Source: Ochrobactrum sp. Marseille-Q0166
Lineage (GTDB): Bacteria; Pseudomonadota; Alphaproteobacteria; Rhizobiales; Rhizobiaceae
NCBI RefSeq assembly: GCF_014397025.1
Contig: NZ_JACJUO010000001.1
Span: forward strand, 1-64,000
DNA: 64,000 nucleotides
Direction of reading: 5' to 3'
Numbering within the stretch: the stretch's first letter is position 1; each line of letters begins with the position of its first letter. The notes beneath the pieces were generated by a model, which was not told the origin of the DNA, did no database searches, and was given only the letters and a program-made list of their open reading frames with translations. Position numbers and translations under genes: made by a program. Positions 46,491 through 57,806 of this stretch are shown in pieces.

Positions 46491-47252
46491 CTATTGATCA
46501 GTAAATCTCTGACCGTACATCTTGTGGAGCTTGCAGACCACTTCGGTTCTGTTCGCGGCACCAATCTTGCGCATAATATTATGAACATGCGCCTTGACAG
46601 TGCCCTCGCTCATTCCGAGCTCAAAAGCGATAATTTTATTCGATTTACCAACCCTCATCGCATGGACGACTTCGACTTCACGGATGGTGAGCAACTCTCC
46701 AAGCACATCATCATTCAAATGATGCGAGATCGGCCTCATCAAAGTGGAGGCTGGGATATACATACCGCCAGCCAGAGCCAGATGCATTGCTTCAACACAG
46801 ACCTTTATATCAACGGAAGTTGGAATATACCCCCGCGCACCAATCTCCATGGCACGCGCCACTTGAGCCCATTCTTCACATTCCCCGAGCAAAACAATGG
46901 GAATCAAAGGGAGAGCCTTGATCATTGCCTGAATTTCCTCGGCAAAAAACGGATCGGCCAAACGTTTGGAACCAATATGCATCAGGATTACGCTTGCCGA
47001 CGACAAGGATACGTCTTTATTGACTGAAGCCTGGCCGACAACCGGCAACTTAAGACCGTTCATGATGAGGCCATTATAGAGGCACTCGCGCTCCAGATTG
47101 CTTTTGCAGACAAGCAACAAATGACACCCCATCTGCAAAGACAATCTGGCTGTGTAGCCTTCAGCTTTTAAAGCCTCATCTACGCAATTGGCCTCCCCAT
47201 AAATAAAATTCCCAGGTGTTTCCCATGCATAACGCTCTGCAACTTCGACCAT
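46491..47252 (-). CDS. LuxR-family regulator with degenerate receiver domain
   Basis: 253 residues. Residues 43-165 look like a response-regulator receiver, but the phosphorylation site is replaced (VILMHIG near 88-94 has no Asp). The C-terminal LuxR helix-turn-helix is complete (LTIREVEVVHAMRVGKSNKI, MSEGTVKAHVHNIMRKIGAANRTEVV, 188-239). This CsgD-like layout suggests control by means other than phosphorylation. It is convergent with the secreted-protein pair and divergent from the Crp/Fnr gene. Confidence 0.85.
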   Translation of the reverse strand: MVEVAERYAWETPGNFIYGEANCVDEALKAEGYTARLSLQMGCHLLLVCKSNLERECLYNGLIMNGLKLPVVGQASVNKDVSLSSASVILMHIGSKRLADPFFAEEIQAMIKALPLIPIVLLGECEEWAQVARAMEIGARGYIPTSVDIKVCVEAMHLALAGGMYIPASTLMRPISHHLNDDVLGELLTIREVEVVHAMRVGKSNKIIAFELGMSEGTVKAHVHNIMRKIGAANRTEVVCKLHKMYGQRFTDQ

Positions 47253-47447
47253 TATTTACTTCCCCTGTTACTCATGTTTATTTTGAAGCAAACCTCTATT
47301 GAGGGCCACAAAAACACAACTTTATTGGGATTTTCACTTCGTAATCCGGCAGTTTCAGGCGTGAATATTGCTATCGCCAAATAATCGTGTCATTAATTTA
47401 TGTTAGTGATTTAAAAAAAATGTGCTCACAATAACAATAACTTCGGG

Positions 47448-47477
47448 AACGAAAGTTTTAAATTTATAACTTTCGTT
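47448..47477. promoter_or_regulatory. Palindrome in front of the Crp/Fnr gene
   Basis: AACGAAAGTT (47448-47457) and AACTTTCGTT (47468-47477) are perfect 10-base arms around an AT-rich 10-base centre, 15 bases before the start. It is probably an autoregulatory operator of this gene or of the divergent LuxR gene. Confidence 0.55.
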
Positions 47478-47492
47478 GAGCATAGGCAGAAA

Positions 47493-48257
47493 ATGCATAG
47501 CGGGAACCAGCATATCACCGCTTTTTTGATCGACGGCTTGGTTAAATTGTTGGAATCAGCTCCAATTCTTGCCAGGCTGGACTCGCACGAAAAAGAGGCC
47601 ATGCGAACTCTTGCCATTTCCGAGACCAGCTACCCCGCAGATACCATCATCATTGATCAAGGTGCATCAATCCGCAGCATCCATCTTGTTCGCTCAGGCT
47701 GGGGATGTGTCTATCGCGATCTTTCCAGCGGCGAGCGCCAGGTCATCGATTTCCCAATGCGATGCGATTTCGTTGGCTTGAGAACGGCTGACGGTTATAG
47801 CTACAACACAATCACCACTATCACGCCGATGTCAGTATATGAAATACCGCTGGCGTCGCTTGAGCAGACAATAAAACAAATGCCGCGGCTGGGACTGCTT
47901 TTCATCGAAATGCTATCGCGGCAAAGATCAATGCTTATTGAGCATTTAACCAATGTCGGCTGCCGCAGTGCATTTGTTCGAACGGCGCACTTTTTGCTTG
48001 AATTGTCCGATCGGGTTAAATCCTGTGGAATGGGCGAGCCGGACTCATTCTACTGCCCTCTCACCCAGTACCAGTTGGCGGATGCGTTGGGTCTTACGCC
48101 CATTCATCTCAATCGCATGATCCGAGAACTGCGCGAGGACGGGCTGGTGATGTTCAAAAATTACAAGGTCGAAATTCTCAATCGACGACGACTAGTCGAA
48201 ATCGCTGAATATGACGGTGCATTTATGCACATGTCAGTTTTCGACAAGTCTATCTGA
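47493..48257 (+). CDS. Crp/Fnr-family regulator
   Basis: 254 residues. A cyclic-nucleotide-binding-type domain covers 20-140 ([30 protein letters not shown]). A winged helix follows at 150-230 ([33 protein letters not shown]). There is no N-terminal cysteine cluster of Fnr type and no clear cAMP phosphate cassette, so the ligand is unknown. It lies beside the divergent LuxR gene and is followed by tRNA-Pro. Confidence 0.88.
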   Translation: MHSGNQHITAFLIDGLVKLLESAPILARLDSHEKEAMRTLAISETSYPADTIIIDQGASIRSIHLVRSGWGCVYRDLSSGERQVIDFPMRCDFVGLRTADGYSYNTITTITPMSVYEIPLASLEQTIKQMPRLGLLFIEMLSRQRSMLIEHLTNVGCRSAFVRTAHFLLELSDRVKSCGMGEPDSFYCPLTQYQLADALGLTPIHLNRMIRELREDGLVMFKNYKVEILNRRRLVEIAEYDGAFMHMSVFDKSI

Positions 48258-48275
48258 TTATTTTTCTGGAGAAAA

Positions 48276-48352
48276 TGGTCGGAGCGAGAGGATTCGAACC
48301 TCCGACCCCCTGATCCCAAATCAGGTGCGCTACCAGGCTGCGCTACGCTCCG
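48276..48352 (-). tRNA. tRNA-Pro (UGG)
   Basis: A 77-base cloverleaf including an encoded CCA. The acceptor stem CGGAGCG/CGCTCCG, anticodon stem CCTGA/TCAGG with loop TTTGGGA (anticodon TGG) and T-loop GGTTCGAATCC are all present. Confidence 0.98.
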
Positions 48353-48479
48353 TAACCATAAAACCAAGACTCTGTCGTCCCGGTGTGAGCGGCTTATAGC
48401 GCCGCTCTTTTGAACCCGCAAGGGGAACATTCTGCTTTTTTTCAGCTATTTTACAGGATCACCTGTTTAGCTGGCTTAT

Positions 48480-49319
48480 CTATACGAAAACAGGCGCTTC
48501 CCCCGCCCCGAAAGCCACGAAATCCGGGTTGGCAAAGCCTTTCACGCTTCCGTCAGAACGCATGCCGTAGATCATAGGCTTTCCGTCGAGAGTCGTCGTC
48601 ATGCCACCAGCTGCACGCAGAACAGCGTCACCAGCCGCCGTATCCCACTCCATCGTCGGGCCGAAGCGTGGGTAAAGATCGGCTTCGCCGCGTGCGATCA
48701 TGCAGAATTTAAGCGACGATCCGACAGAAACGCATTCGCCGATCTGATTGTTTTTGAGAAATTGTTCGGTCTCGGGTGTGATGTGTGAGCGGCTGCACAC
48801 CACCACCTTCTCAGGCGGCGCAATGCGAGCGGCAATCGACCGCCTGCTTATGATGTGATGGTCGGCAGATGTCGCCACTTCCTGCGCGCCTTGGCGCCCC
48901 CCCACATAAAGCACATTGCGCACCGGGGCATAGACAAGGCCCAGCACCGGCACTCCATCTTCAATAAGCGCGATATTTACCGTGAAATCGCCATTTCGCA
49001 GCAGAAACTCGCGCGTACCGTCAAGCGGATCGATCAGAAAAAACTTCCGCCCCAGATGAGCCGGCAGACGGCCTGCTGCGGCTTCTTCTTCCGCCACTAC
49101 CGGAATGTCCGGTGCGAAAGACGCGAGGGCAGAAAGGATGATCGCTTCTGCTGCCTGATCCGCGTCGGTTACTGGCGACTGATCCTCTTTCGAATGAACA
49201 GCACAACCATCGGTGTAATGTTTGATAATGACACTACCAGCCTCAAGGGCTGCATCCTCAAGGATGGCGAGCAAAGCTTTGTCGTCTGGATCGGCTTTAG
49301 GGAAGGCTGCTGTTGTCAT
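48480..49319 (-). CDS. cysQ: 3'(2'),5'-bisphosphate nucleotidase CysQ
   Basis: 279 residues of the inositol-monophosphatase fold. Metal motifs VVAEEEAAAG near 74-83, IDPLDGTREFLLRNGDFTVNIALIEDG near 95-121 and WDTAAGDAVLRAAGG near 222-236. It removes phosphate from PAP left by sulfate activation. It is last in cysD-cysNC-cysQ, three bases after cysNC. Confidence 0.94.
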   Translation of the reverse strand: MTTAAFPKADPDDKALLAILEDAALEAGSVIIKHYTDGCAVHSKEDQSPVTDADQAAEAIILSALASFAPDIPVVAEEEAAAGRLPAHLGRKFFLIDPLDGTREFLLRNGDFTVNIALIEDGVPVLGLVYAPVRNVLYVGGRQGAQEVATSADHHIISRRSIAARIAPPEKVVVCSRSHITPETEQFLKNNQIGECVSVGSSLKFCMIARGEADLYPRFGPTMEWDTAAGDAVLRAAGGMTTTLDGKPMIYGMRSDGSVKGFANPDFVAFGAGEAPVFV

Positions 49320-49322
49320 TTC

Positions 49323-51257
49323 TCAAATTGACCAGGAATCACTGCCGTAGCTGCCGATAACACCGCGCTCGGCCAGATACTTTTCCACTTCCGCAACCAG
49401 TTCGTCAATGTCGCGACCTGCGGTGTGAAGATGCAGCTCCGGCGAAAGCGGTGCTTCGTAGGGCGAGTCTATGCCAGTGAAAGCCTTGATTTCGCCGCGT
49501 AGTGCCTGCGCATAAAGCCCCTTCGGGTCACGCGCCATGCATTCTTCAATCGGTGTATCGACGAATATTTCGATGAATTCACCGTCCGGCAGACGCGACC
49601 GCACACGGTCCCGCTCGGAACGAAACGGCGAAATGAACGACACCAGCGTAATCAACCCGGCATCGGCCATGAGACCCGCCACCTCGCCAACACGGCGGAT
49701 ATTCTCAGCCCGATCCTCATCGGAGAAGCCAAGATCGTTGTTAAGGCCATGGCGGACATTATCGCCATCCAGCAGATAGGTGTGTTTGCCCAGCGCATGA
49801 AGCCGCTGTTCAAGCCGGTTGGCGATAGTGGATTTGCCCGAGGCGGAGAGGCCTGTGAACCAAAGCACAGCCGGTTTCTGGAACTTCTGTGCTGCACGTG
49901 CCTGCTTATCGAGATCGAAAGCCTGCAAATGCACATTTGTCGCCTGACGCAAGGCGCTGTCGATCATACCTGCGCCCACCGTTGCGTTGGTGAGGCGATC
50001 GATCAGCACGAATGCGCCCGTCACGCGGTTGTCCGAATAGGGATCGAATACAATCTGATCGGCTGTTTGAAGATGGCAGAGACCCACTTCATTGAGGTCG
50101 AGCCGTGTCGCTTCTTCCCGCGCAAACGTATTGACGTCGGTGCGGTATTTGATGTCGCTGATCGTCACCGGCGTCTGATCGGTTTCGGTGCGCAGCAGAT
50201 AGGAGCGCCCCGGCTGCAAAGCTTCTTCGCCAAACCAGACGATATGAGCGCTGAAACGATCTGCCACTTCCGGGCGCGCTTCTGCACCCACCAGTATGTT
50301 GCCACGAGAGACTTCGATCTCGTCTTCAAGAACCAGCGTAACCGCCTGCCCTTCGGTGGCACGAGCCAGGTCACCATCATAGGTGACGATGCGTTTAACC
50401 TTCGATTGCTTGCCTGACTTTGCAACCACGACGGTATCGCCTTCAGCAATCGATCCAGACGCAACGGTGCCGGAAAAGCCGCGGAAATCGAGATTTGGCC
50501 GGTTCACATATTGCACCGGGAAGCGGAACGGCTTGCCAAGCGCATCCGCATCCAGACGCACGGTTTCCAGGTGTTCAAGCAGATACGGCCCTTCATACCA
50601 GCCGATACGCGATGAACGACTACTGACATTATCGCCGAAGCGTGCCGAAAGCGGGATTGCCTGTATGCTGGCAAAGCCAAGATCTTTGGCGAAACTCATA
50701 TAATCAGCAACAATGCGGTCAAATGTGCTTTTCGAAAAATCAACAAGATCGATCTTGTTGACGGCAACAACAATGTGCCGGATGCCCAGAAGCGAAGCGA
50801 TGAAGCTGTGACGGCGCGTCTGTGTCAATACGCCCTGCCGCGCATCGATGAGCACGACCGCAAGATCGGCCGTTGAAGCGCCCGTCGCCATATTGCGCGT
50901 ATATTGCGCATGGCCCGGCGTGTCGGCCACGATGAACTTGCGGCGCGGAGTTGAAAAAAAGCGGTAGGCCACATCAATGGTGATACCCTGCTCGCGTTCG
51001 GCTTCGAGACCGTCGACCAGCAGCGCGAAGTCAAAATCGTCGTCGGTGGTGCCGAATTTGCGGCTGTCATTTTTCAGCGTCGCCAGCTGATCTTCAAAGA
51101 TCAGCTTGGTGTCATAGAGGAGCCGCCCGATCAGCGTGGACTTGCCATCATCCACCGAACCGCAAGTGAGAAAGCGGAGCATCGTCTTGCGTTCCTGATC
51201 GGCGAGAAAATCGCTTACAGTTGCACTGGTGACAGAGGGCTTCAATATAGCGTTCAT
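49323..51257 (-). CDS. cysNC: Bifunctional sulfate adenylyltransferase subunit 1 / adenylylsulfate kinase
   Basis: 644 residues. The CysN GTPase part (1-430) has G1 GSVDDGKST at 33-41, G3 DTPGHAQYT and G4 NKIDL. The CysC kinase part begins near 450 with the P-loop [15 protein letters not shown] and [16 protein letters not shown]. CysN drives APS synthesis with CysD; CysC makes PAPS. This NodQ-like fusion is common in rhizobia. It overlaps cysD by one base. Confidence 0.97.
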   Translation of the reverse strand: MNAILKPSVTSATVSDFLADQERKTMLRFLTCGSVDDGKSTLIGRLLYDTKLIFEDQLATLKNDSRKFGTTDDDFDFALLVDGLEAEREQGITIDVAYRFFSTPRRKFIVADTPGHAQYTRNMATGASTADLAVVLIDARQGVLTQTRRHSFIASLLGIRHIVVAVNKIDLVDFSKSTFDRIVADYMSFAKDLGFASIQAIPLSARFGDNVSSRSSRIGWYEGPYLLEHLETVRLDADALGKPFRFPVQYVNRPNLDFRGFSGTVASGSIAEGDTVVVAKSGKQSKVKRIVTYDGDLARATEGQAVTLVLEDEIEVSRGNILVGAEARPEVADRFSAHIVWFGEEALQPGRSYLLRTETDQTPVTISDIKYRTDVNTFAREEATRLDLNEVGLCHLQTADQIVFDPYSDNRVTGAFVLIDRLTNATVGAGMIDSALRQATNVHLQAFDLDKQARAAQKFQKPAVLWFTGLSASGKSTIANRLEQRLHALGKHTYLLDGDNVRHGLNNDLGFSDEDRAENIRRVGEVAGLMADAGLITLVSFISPFRSERDRVRSRLPDGEFIEIFVDTPIEECMARDPKGLYAQALRGEIKAFTGIDSPYEAPLSPELHLHTAGRDIDELVAEVEKYLAERGVIGSYGSDSWSI

Positions 51258-52177
51258 CAGAAATAGCCCTCACGCTTCTTCTTTTCCATGGAACCAGCCT
51301 CATCGCGATCAATGGCGCGGCCCTGACGCTCGGAGGTGCGGGCGATCAGCATTTCCTCGACAATATCGGAGAGATTGGTGGCGTTTGATTCAATGGCACC
51401 GGTCAGCGGATAGCAGCCAAGTGTGCGGAAGCGCACCAGTCGTTCTTCCACCTTTTCACCAGCGCGAAGCGTCATGCGGTCATCATCGACTTTGATCAAC
51501 ATGCCATCGCGCTCGACAACCGGACGGGGAGCTGCAAAATATAGTGGCACAATCGGGATATTTTCCTGCAGGATATACTGCCAGATGTCGAGTTCGGTCC
51601 AGTTGGAAAGCGGGAAGACTCGGATCGATTCACCAGCGGAAACACGGGTATTATAGAGCTTCCACATTTCCGGACGCTGGTTCTTCGGGTCCCAGCCGTG
51701 TTGCGCATTGCGGAATGAAAAAATGCGCTCCTTGGCGCGCGATTTTTCCTCATCGCGACGCGCACCGCCAAATGCGGCATCAAACTTGTATTTATCAAGC
51801 GCTTGCCGGAGGCCAACCGTCTTCATAATATGGGTATGGACGTTCGAGCCGTGCGTGAATGGGCCAACACCATCGCGCACACCATCTTCATTGATATGAA
51901 CCAGCAACTCAAAGCCCTTTTCGCGGGCCTGTGCATCGCGAAATTCAATCATCTCGCGGAACTTCCAGGTTGTATCCACATGCAGGAAAGGAAATGGCGG
52001 AGGAGCCGGATAAAACGCCTTCATCGCCAGATGCAGCATCACGGATGAATCCTTGCCCACCGAATAAAGCATGACCGGATTTTCGAAGGTCGCGGCAACT
52101 TCGCGGAAAATATGAATTGCTTCTGCTTCCAGACGCTGCAGATGCGTCAGGTTTTTAGTCAGGGATGCATGATGCAC
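51257..52177 (-). CDS. cysD: Sulfate adenylyltransferase subunit 2
   Basis: 306 residues from GTG 52177, eight bases after GGAG; TTG 52204 would add nine residues. The PP-loop pyrophosphatase motif [20 protein letters not shown] is near 37-56 and [19 protein letters not shown] near 146-164. With CysN it makes APS from sulfate and ATP. First gene of the operon. Confidence 0.96.
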   Translation of the reverse strand: MHHASLTKNLTHLQRLEAEAIHIFREVAATFENPVMLYSVGKDSSVMLHLAMKAFYPAPPPFPFLHVDTTWKFREMIEFRDAQAREKGFELLVHINEDGVRDGVGPFTHGSNVHTHIMKTVGLRQALDKYKFDAAFGGARRDEEKSRAKERIFSFRNAQHGWDPKNQRPEMWKLYNTRVSAGESIRVFPLSNWTELDIWQYILQENIPIVPLYFAAPRPVVERDGMLIKVDDDRMTLRAGEKVEERLVRFRTLGCYPLTGAIESNATNLSDIVEEMLIARTSERQGRAIDRDEAGSMEKKKREGYF

Positions 52178-52448
52178 GTCGATAACTCCGGGAGGCCAGC
52201 TCAACTGGTTGCGATGACGCGCATTGTCATGAAAGGCAGGGCAAAAGGAAAAGTATACTATCGCGTATTGTGAAGGCGTTAAGCCAAAACGTGCCTGATT
52301 TAAGCCCGATGGGGGAAGAAACTTGCGCCAAATCGAAAAGCCGTATTTTCGCTCAAGCCACGGAAAATACTACTAAAATTGTAGAATTAAACTCAAATTG
52401 AAGGGGTAAATTGTCCTTCGGTCCAAACCGCCGAAGGCATAGCCACCA

Positions 52449-53156
52449 CTATAGGAGGCCAAAAGTTTGCGCCTTCGCGACGGCCTGCACCTTGTTTACG
52501 GCAACGAGCTTGGTGAGAACATTGCTGATATGAAAGTTAACAGTGCGGGTCGAGATACTGAGGATTGCCCCAATAATTTCCGCCGTCTTGCCTTCGCTTG
52601 TCCAGCGCAGAATTTCGCGTTCCCGTGCCGTCAGGTTAACTTCAGACACACAGTTGATTCTTGGAACATCAAGATGTTCGTACATAGCGAGGTGCAAAAG
52701 ATTGGCCACAATCTGCATCTGGCGGCGCAGCATCGATATTTCACCTTCTGAAAGAGTGGGCTTCTCTCGCAGAAATGTAAGAATCCCAAAAACGCCTTGT
52801 GCTGCCCAGCAGGGCTGCGAAATGCCGACGCGAAGCCCGAATTCCTGTGCATCCCCCCATATTTGCGGTGTCTCGGCAAAAAGCCTTTGCGACCATATTA
52901 GCGGTTCGATACTGTTTATTCCCTTGCGCACAACGGGATCAATTTCGACATATTTTTTGGCAGCATATTGTTTTTGCCAGGCAGCGGGCGTTGTCTCAAA
53001 GCGAATCCAGCGCGAAACACTATCCAGTGATGGCACGCACATAGCGTAAGACACATACGCAAAGCCCAGCTTCGTCGCATAAGACTTGATCTGTTCGAAC
53101 AGTATCTCTGCATTATCGGATGATTGAAGCGTATCGTAAAAATCTTCCCATTTCAT
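52449..53156 (-). CDS. LuxR-type quorum-sensing regulator, BabR/BlxR-like
   Basis: 235 residues from ATG 53156 (AGGA eight bases before). The autoinducer-binding domain covers about 15-160: residues of the acyl-homoserine-lactone pocket appear in AAWQKQYAAKKYVEIDPVVRK and IEPLIW. The LuxR helix-turn-helix is complete near 170-230 (LTAREREILRWTSEGKTAEI, STRTVNFHISNVLTKL). No luxI is nearby. Brucella BabR/BlxR lies beside metH as here, so I read it as that orthologue, with the name from memory. Confidence 0.88.
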   Translation of the reverse strand: MKWEDFYDTLQSSDNAEILFEQIKSYATKLGFAYVSYAMCVPSLDSVSRWIRFETTPAAWQKQYAAKKYVEIDPVVRKGINSIEPLIWSQRLFAETPQIWGDAQEFGLRVGISQPCWAAQGVFGILTFLREKPTLSEGEISMLRRQMQIVANLLHLAMYEHLDVPRINCVSEVNLTAREREILRWTSEGKTAEIIGAILSISTRTVNFHISNVLTKLVAVNKVQAVAKAQTFGLL

Positions 53157-53199
53157 AGCTGGAATCCTAAATATTGTTTCGATGAACCAGATATTTCGA

Positions 53200-53297
53200 T
53201 TAGAGCGCATTTTGATCTAATTGGATCAGCGCTCTAATCATCTGATTTAAGACGCATCTTTGTCCGAAAGCCGTTTCACGCCTTTCGGGATGCACTC
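53200..53297. repeat. Mosaic palindromic repeat
   Basis: TTAGAGCGC (53200-53208) / GCGCTCTAA (53229-53237), then GACGCATC and CGAAAG (53265-53270) / CTTTCG (53282-53287) and GGGATGCACTC. Both modules recur, at 42103 and 57394 respectively. Beyond it, 53300-53535 is AT-rich and shows no gene. Confidence 0.8.
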
Positions 53298-53537
53298 AAA
53301 TTTTGGTCAAACAGGTACAACATTGGCCGTATGAAACGACCAGACAAACAAACAGAAATTTTTAGGATTCTATGGCGCCGGAACCCGAGTGTTTTGTTTA
53401 AAGACCACCAAACCGTGAGCCACCTGTATTATATAACATATGTTTCACGGACCATCTACACTTAATAATTATATCATACTTCTATAATAACATAAAACAC
53501 ATATTTATGACAGGTATTATCTAAATTTAGTAATTAC

Positions 53538-53568
53538 AAATAAGGACCTGCAGAGCAGATCCTTATTT
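53538..53568 (-). terminator. metH terminator
   Basis: AAATAAGGA (53538-53546) / TCCTTATTT (53560-53568) with inner CTGC/GCAG form a near-perfect hairpin 20 bases after the metH stop. Confidence 0.8.
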
Positions 53569-53588
53569 AATATATTATTTATATTTAC

Positions 53589-56500
53589 TTATGCAGCAGC
53601 TTCAACCGGCTCCGGCGTCTGACCGGGAATGTAATTGAGGATCGGCCCAAGCCAGCGCTCCACCTCCTCAACGCTCATGCCCTTGCGGTGCGCGTAATCT
53701 TCGACCTGATCACGCTCAACCTTCGCAACGCCGAAGTAATAACTTTCCGGGTGGCCGATATAAAGGCCCGACACCGACGAACCCGGCCACATGGAATAGC
53801 TTTCTGTGAGTTCGACGCCGGTTTGCGCTGTTGCATCCAGCAGCTCGAACAAGGTCTTCTTTTCGGTGTGGTCAGGCTGCGCCGGATAGCCCGGCGCTGG
53901 ACGAATGCCCGCATAACGTTCGTGGATCAGATCATCATTCGACAGATCTTCACCCGGCGCATAGCCCCAGAACTCGTTGCGAACGCGCTGATGCATCAGT
54001 TCGGCGAAGGCTTCAGCGAAGCGGTCAGCCAGTGCCTTCACGAGAATGGACGAGTAATCGTCATTGGCCCGCTCGAAACGTTCGGCAATTGCCACTTCCT
54101 CAATACCCGCCGTGACGACGAAGCCACCGACATAATCCTGCTTGCCGCTATCGGCTGGTGCCACGAAATCGGACATGGCGACATTCGGGCGGCCATCACG
54201 CTTCGACAATTGCTGGCGCAGCGTGAAGAAGGTTGCGAGTTCTTCCTTGCGGCTTTCATCGGTAAAGAGACGGATATCATCACCCACCGTATTGGCAGGC
54301 CAGAAACCGATTATGCCACGCGGCGCAAACCACTTCTCGTCAATGATCTTTGCGAGCATAGCCTGCGCATCCGCCCAAAGCTGACGCGCCGCCTCACCCT
54401 GCTTTTCATCTTCGAGAATCGCCGGATAGCGTCCCTTCATCTCCCATGTCTGGAAGAATGGCGTCCAGTCGATATAACGCGCAATCTCTGCGAGATCGTA
54501 GTTCTCGAATGTTCTGGTGCCAAGGAAGGTCGGCTTCGGCGGCGTGTAGTTGTCCCAGTCGAGCTTGTGGGCGTTTTCGCGTGCGCGAGCCAGCGGCAGA
54601 CGCTTCTTTTCCGCCTCATTGCGCGCGTGGGCCGCCGCAACCTTGGCATATTCCTCACGAATACCCGCAACATAATCCGCCTTGTTTTCAGGTGAAAGCA
54701 GATTGGAAACAACGCCCACCGCACGGCTGGCATCAATCACATAGACCGCCTGCCCTTGCTCGTAACGCGGATGGATTTTTACCGCAGTATGCACCCGGCT
54801 GGTTGTCGCCCCGCCGATAAGCAGCGGCACGTTGAAGCCTTCGCGCTCCATTTCAGCCGCCACATGAACCATCTCATCGAGCGACGGGGTGATGAGGCCG
54901 GAGAGGCCGATAACATCGACATTTTCAGCGCGAGCCGTATCGAGAATTTTCTGCGTCGGCACCATCACGCCAAGATCGATGATCTCGTAATTGTTGCAGG
55001 CGAGAACCACACCGACAATGTTCTTGCCAATGTCGTGCACGTCGCCCTTCACAGTTGCCATCAGCACCTTACCGGCGCTCTGGCGACCTTCGCCACCGTT
55101 CTGACGCTTTTCTTCTTCCATATAAGGCAGAAGAACAGCCACAGCCTGCTTCATCACACGCGCAGATTTGACCACCTGCGGCAGGAACATCTTGCCCGAG
55201 CCAAACAGATCGCCAACCACATTCATCCCAGCCATCAGCGGGCCTTCGATGACGTGCAACGGACGCGCAGCCGCTTGACGGGCTTCTTCCGTATCGGCTT
55301 CGATATATTCGGTAATGCCGTTGACCAGCGCATGTTCAAGACGTTTCTCAACCGGCCATTCGCGCCAGCTCAAATCCTGAGCCTTGGCCTCCTTGGTGCC
55401 ACTGTCACGAAAACGCTCGGCGATTTCAAGCAACCGCTCGGTCGCATCATCGCGACGGTTCAGCACCACATCTTCGCAGGCTTCGCGCAGTTCTGGGTCA
55501 ATCGTGTCATAAACCGCGAGCTGCCCGGCATTGACGATGCCCATATCCATGCCGACCTGAATGGCATGATAGAGGAACACGGCGTGCATTGCTTCGCGCA
55601 CCGGCTCATTGCCGCGGAACGAGAAAGACAGGTTTGATACCCCGCCCGAAATATGAACGTGCGGCAGTGTTTCGGTGATCTTGCGCGTGGCTTCGATGAA
55701 ATCGACGCCGTAATTATTATGCTCGTCAATGCCGGTTGCGACCGCAAAAACGTTCGGATCGAAGATGATGTCTTCCGGCGGGAAGCCAACCTGCTCGGTC
55801 AGGATCTTGTAAGCGCGGGTACAGATTTCGACCTTGCGCTCTTCCGTGTCGGCCTGTCCGGTTTCGTCAAATGCCATGATGACAACCGCCGCACCGTAAG
55901 CGCGCACCAGACGCGCATGATGCAGGAAGGCTTCTTCGCCTTCCTTCAGAGAGATCGAGTTGACAATCGGCTTGCCCTGCACACATTTCAGGCCAGCTTC
56001 GATCACGTCCCACTTGGAGCTGTCGATCATTACCGGAACGCGCGCGATATCCGGCTCTGCCGCGATCAGGTTGAGATATTCAACCATGATCTTCTGGCTG
56101 TCGATCAGACCTTCATCCATGTTGATGTCGATGATCTGCGCGCCGTTTTCCACCTGATCACGCGCCACATCAAGCGCTGTCGAATAATCGCCGGCCTTGA
56201 TCAGCTTACGGAAACGGGCAGAGCCTGTAACGTTGGTACGCTCGCCGACATTGACGAAAGGAATATCCTTGGTCAGCGTGAAAGGCTCAAGGCCCGACAG
56301 ACGCATCAGCGGCGGCACCTTTACCGGCTTGCGCGGTGGATGCTTGGCAACAGCAGCGGCTATTGCACGGATATGTTCCGGCGTCGAACCACAGCAGCCA
56401 CCCACCACATTGACGAGGCCTTCACGGGCGAAGTCCTCGATTTGCGCGGCCATGGCTTCCGGGCTTTCGTCATACTGGCCGAACTCGTTTGGCAGGCCAG

Positions 56501-57371
56501 CATTCGGATAGGCGCAGACAAATGTATCGGCAATGCCAGCGATTTCCGCGAGATGTTCGCGCATTGCATTGGCACCGAGCGCGCAATTAAGCCCGATGGT
56601 GAAAGGCTTGGCATGGCGCAGCGAATACCAGAACGCCGTGGGCGTCTGACCGGAAAGCGTACGGCCCGAAAGGTCGGTGATCGTGCCGGAAATCATCACC
56701 GGCAGATGCACGCCCTTCTCAATGAACACTTCTTCGGCCGCAAAGACAGCGGCCTTGGCGTTCAGCGTATCGAAGATCGTTTCAATGAGAATAATGTCGG
56801 ATCCACCATCGATCAGCCCACGGATCTGGTCGGCATAGGCAACGCGCAGATCATCGAAGGTGACGGCACGATAACCGGGATTGTTGACATCCGGCGACAG
56901 CGAAGCGGTACGGTTTGTTGGTCCGAGTGCACCTGCAACAAAGCGACGGCGACCATCTTTCTGCTGCGCACGGATTGCCGCGCGGCGGGCCAGGCGCGCG
57001 CCATCACGGTTCAGCTCATAGACCGCATCTTCCATGCCGTAATCGGCCTGCGCGATGGTGGTCGAAGAGAATGTGTTGGTTTCGAGAATATCAGCGCCAG
57101 CGATTGCATAGGCATAGTGAATTTCTTCAATCGCCTTTGGCTGAGTGAGCGTCAGCAAGTCGTTGTTGCCCTGAAGCTGGCAATCGCACGCACCGAAACG
57201 CTCGCCGCGAAAATGCTCTTCGTGAAAGCCCAAGCCCTGAATCTGCGTACCCATGGCCCCGTCGAGAATCAGAATGCGCTCACTTGCGGCTTTGGTGAGT
57301 GCTGCGAGCACTTCCGAACCGTCTGGCTTGGCTGCCGTTGAACCAAAAAGATTATCGAGGGAAGACGTCAT
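53589..57371 (-). CDS. metH: Cobalamin-dependent methionine synthase
   Basis: 1260 residues, all four modules present. The homocysteine domain covers 1-345, with zinc cysteines in GLNCALGA and [11 protein letters not shown]. The pterin domain covers 355-640 ([18 protein letters not shown]). Cobalamin cap and B12 domains cover 660-905, with [14 protein letters not shown] carrying the cobalt-ligating histidine. The AdoMet reactivation domain covers 910-1250 ([15 protein letters not shown]). It methylates homocysteine with methyl-tetrahydrofolate. It is transcribed alone between repeat-bearing gaps. Confidence 0.97.
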   Translation of the reverse strand: MTSSLDNLFGSTAAKPDGSEVLAALTKAASERILILDGAMGTQIQGLGFHEEHFRGERFGACDCQLQGNNDLLTLTQPKAIEEIHYAYAIAGADILETNTFSSTTIAQADYGMEDAVYELNRDGARLARRAAIRAQQKDGRRRFVAGALGPTNRTASLSPDVNNPGYRAVTFDDLRVAYADQIRGLIDGGSDIILIETIFDTLNAKAAVFAAEEVFIEKGVHLPVMISGTITDLSGRTLSGQTPTAFWYSLRHAKPFTIGLNCALGANAMREHLAEIAGIADTFVCAYPNAGLPNEFGQYDESPEAMAAQIEDFAREGLVNVVGGCCGSTPEHIRAIAAAVAKHPPRKPVKVPPLMRLSGLEPFTLTKDIPFVNVGERTNVTGSARFRKLIKAGDYSTALDVARDQVENGAQIIDINMDEGLIDSQKIMVEYLNLIAAEPDIARVPVMIDSSKWDVIEAGLKCVQGKPIVNSISLKEGEEAFLHHARLVRAYGAAVVIMAFDETGQADTEERKVEICTRAYKILTEQVGFPPEDIIFDPNVFAVATGIDEHNNYGVDFIEATRKITETLPHVHISGGVSNLSFSFRGNEPVREAMHAVFLYHAIQVGMDMGIVNAGQLAVYDTIDPELREACEDVVLNRRDDATERLLEIAERFRDSGTKEAKAQDLSWREWPVEKRLEHALVNGITEYIEADTEEARQAAARPLHVIEGPLMAGMNVVGDLFGSGKMFLPQVVKSARVMKQAVAVLLPYMEEEKRQNGGEGRQSAGKVLMATVKGDVHDIGKNIVGVVLACNNYEIIDLGVMVPTQKILDTARAENVDVIGLSGLITPSLDEMVHVAAEMEREGFNVPLLIGGATTSRVHTAVKIHPRYEQGQAVYVIDASRAVGVVSNLLSPENKADYVAGIREEYAKVAAAHARNEAEKKRLPLARARENAHKLDWDNYTPPKPTFLGTRTFENYDLAEIARYIDWTPFFQTWEMKGRYPAILEDEKQGEAARQLWADAQAMLAKIIDEKWFAPRGIIGFWPANTVGDDIRLFTDESRKEELATFFTLRQQLSKRDGRPNVAMSDFVAPADSGKQDYVGGFVVTAGIEEVAIAERFERANDDYSSILVKALADRFAEAFAELMHQRVRNEFWGYAPGEDLSNDDLIHERYAGIRPAPGYPAQPDHTEKKTLFELLDATAQTGVELTESYSMWPGSSVSGLYIGHPESYYFGVAKVERDQVEDYAHRKGMSVEEVERWLGPILNYIPGQTPEPVEAAA

Positions 57372-57393
57372 AGGGGATTACCGCCTGTATTAT

Positions 57394-57497
57394 AGAGCAT
57401 TTCCAGCTTATTTTAGGTCGTTAGAAATGCTCTATCTATTTGTTCAACGCACATCTTGTTCCGAAAACCGTTTTACACTTTTCGGGATGCACTCCAA
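57394..57497. repeat. Mosaic palindromic repeat in the metH leader
   Basis: AGAGCATTTC (57394-57403) / GAAATGCTCT (57424-57433) and CCGAAAA (57461-57467) / TTTTCGG (57479-57485), then GATGCACTCC. It starts 23 bases before the metH start codon. Confidence 0.8.
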
Positions 57498-57806
57498 TAC
57501 GCTTCATCGCTGCAGCACCGCCCGAAATCCGCAAAAGATTTTCTAAAAACGCGATGCGCAGATTGCTTTATTGAGCGTACGGCGATCGCTCTCCGCGAAC
57601 GCGTAGCGCACAAGAGCCGTTTAATGACATAAACATATCTTTATGTCAATTCTGATGAAGCATTGCCGATTGTTGCTCACGCCTTCACCGAACTGTTGCC
57701 AGCTTGAAGAAAAAGTGAGTTTTGTGAGCCACCTACCCGCCACAATGCAGGATCAAAATCACTTCAGGGACGTTGATAAGAAAGCCACTATATTAGGGAG
57801 ACCCCG
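57498..57806. promoter_or_regulatory. metH-BA14K divergent region with palindrome
   Basis: No gene is seen. TGACATAAA (57625-57633) and TTTATGTCA (57641-57649) frame a seven-base centre, a strong palindrome resembling AT-rich ArsR-type (SahR-like) operators of methionine genes. That assignment is inferred. Confidence 0.5.

Noticed and set aside
48276..48352. tRNA-Pro as an attachment site for an island covering 45-48 kb
   Set aside because: No integrase, no visible repeat of the tRNA 3' end and no other mobile gene nearby. The AT-rich stretch alone is weak evidence.
55653..57341. A 562-codon open frame opposite metH
   Set aside because: Antisense to intact MetH domains and without any recognisable domain or ribosome site.
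57372..57500. SAM riboswitch in the metH leader
   Set aside because: The only structure is the mosaic repeat; no SAM-I, SAM-II or SAH aptamer core was seen.
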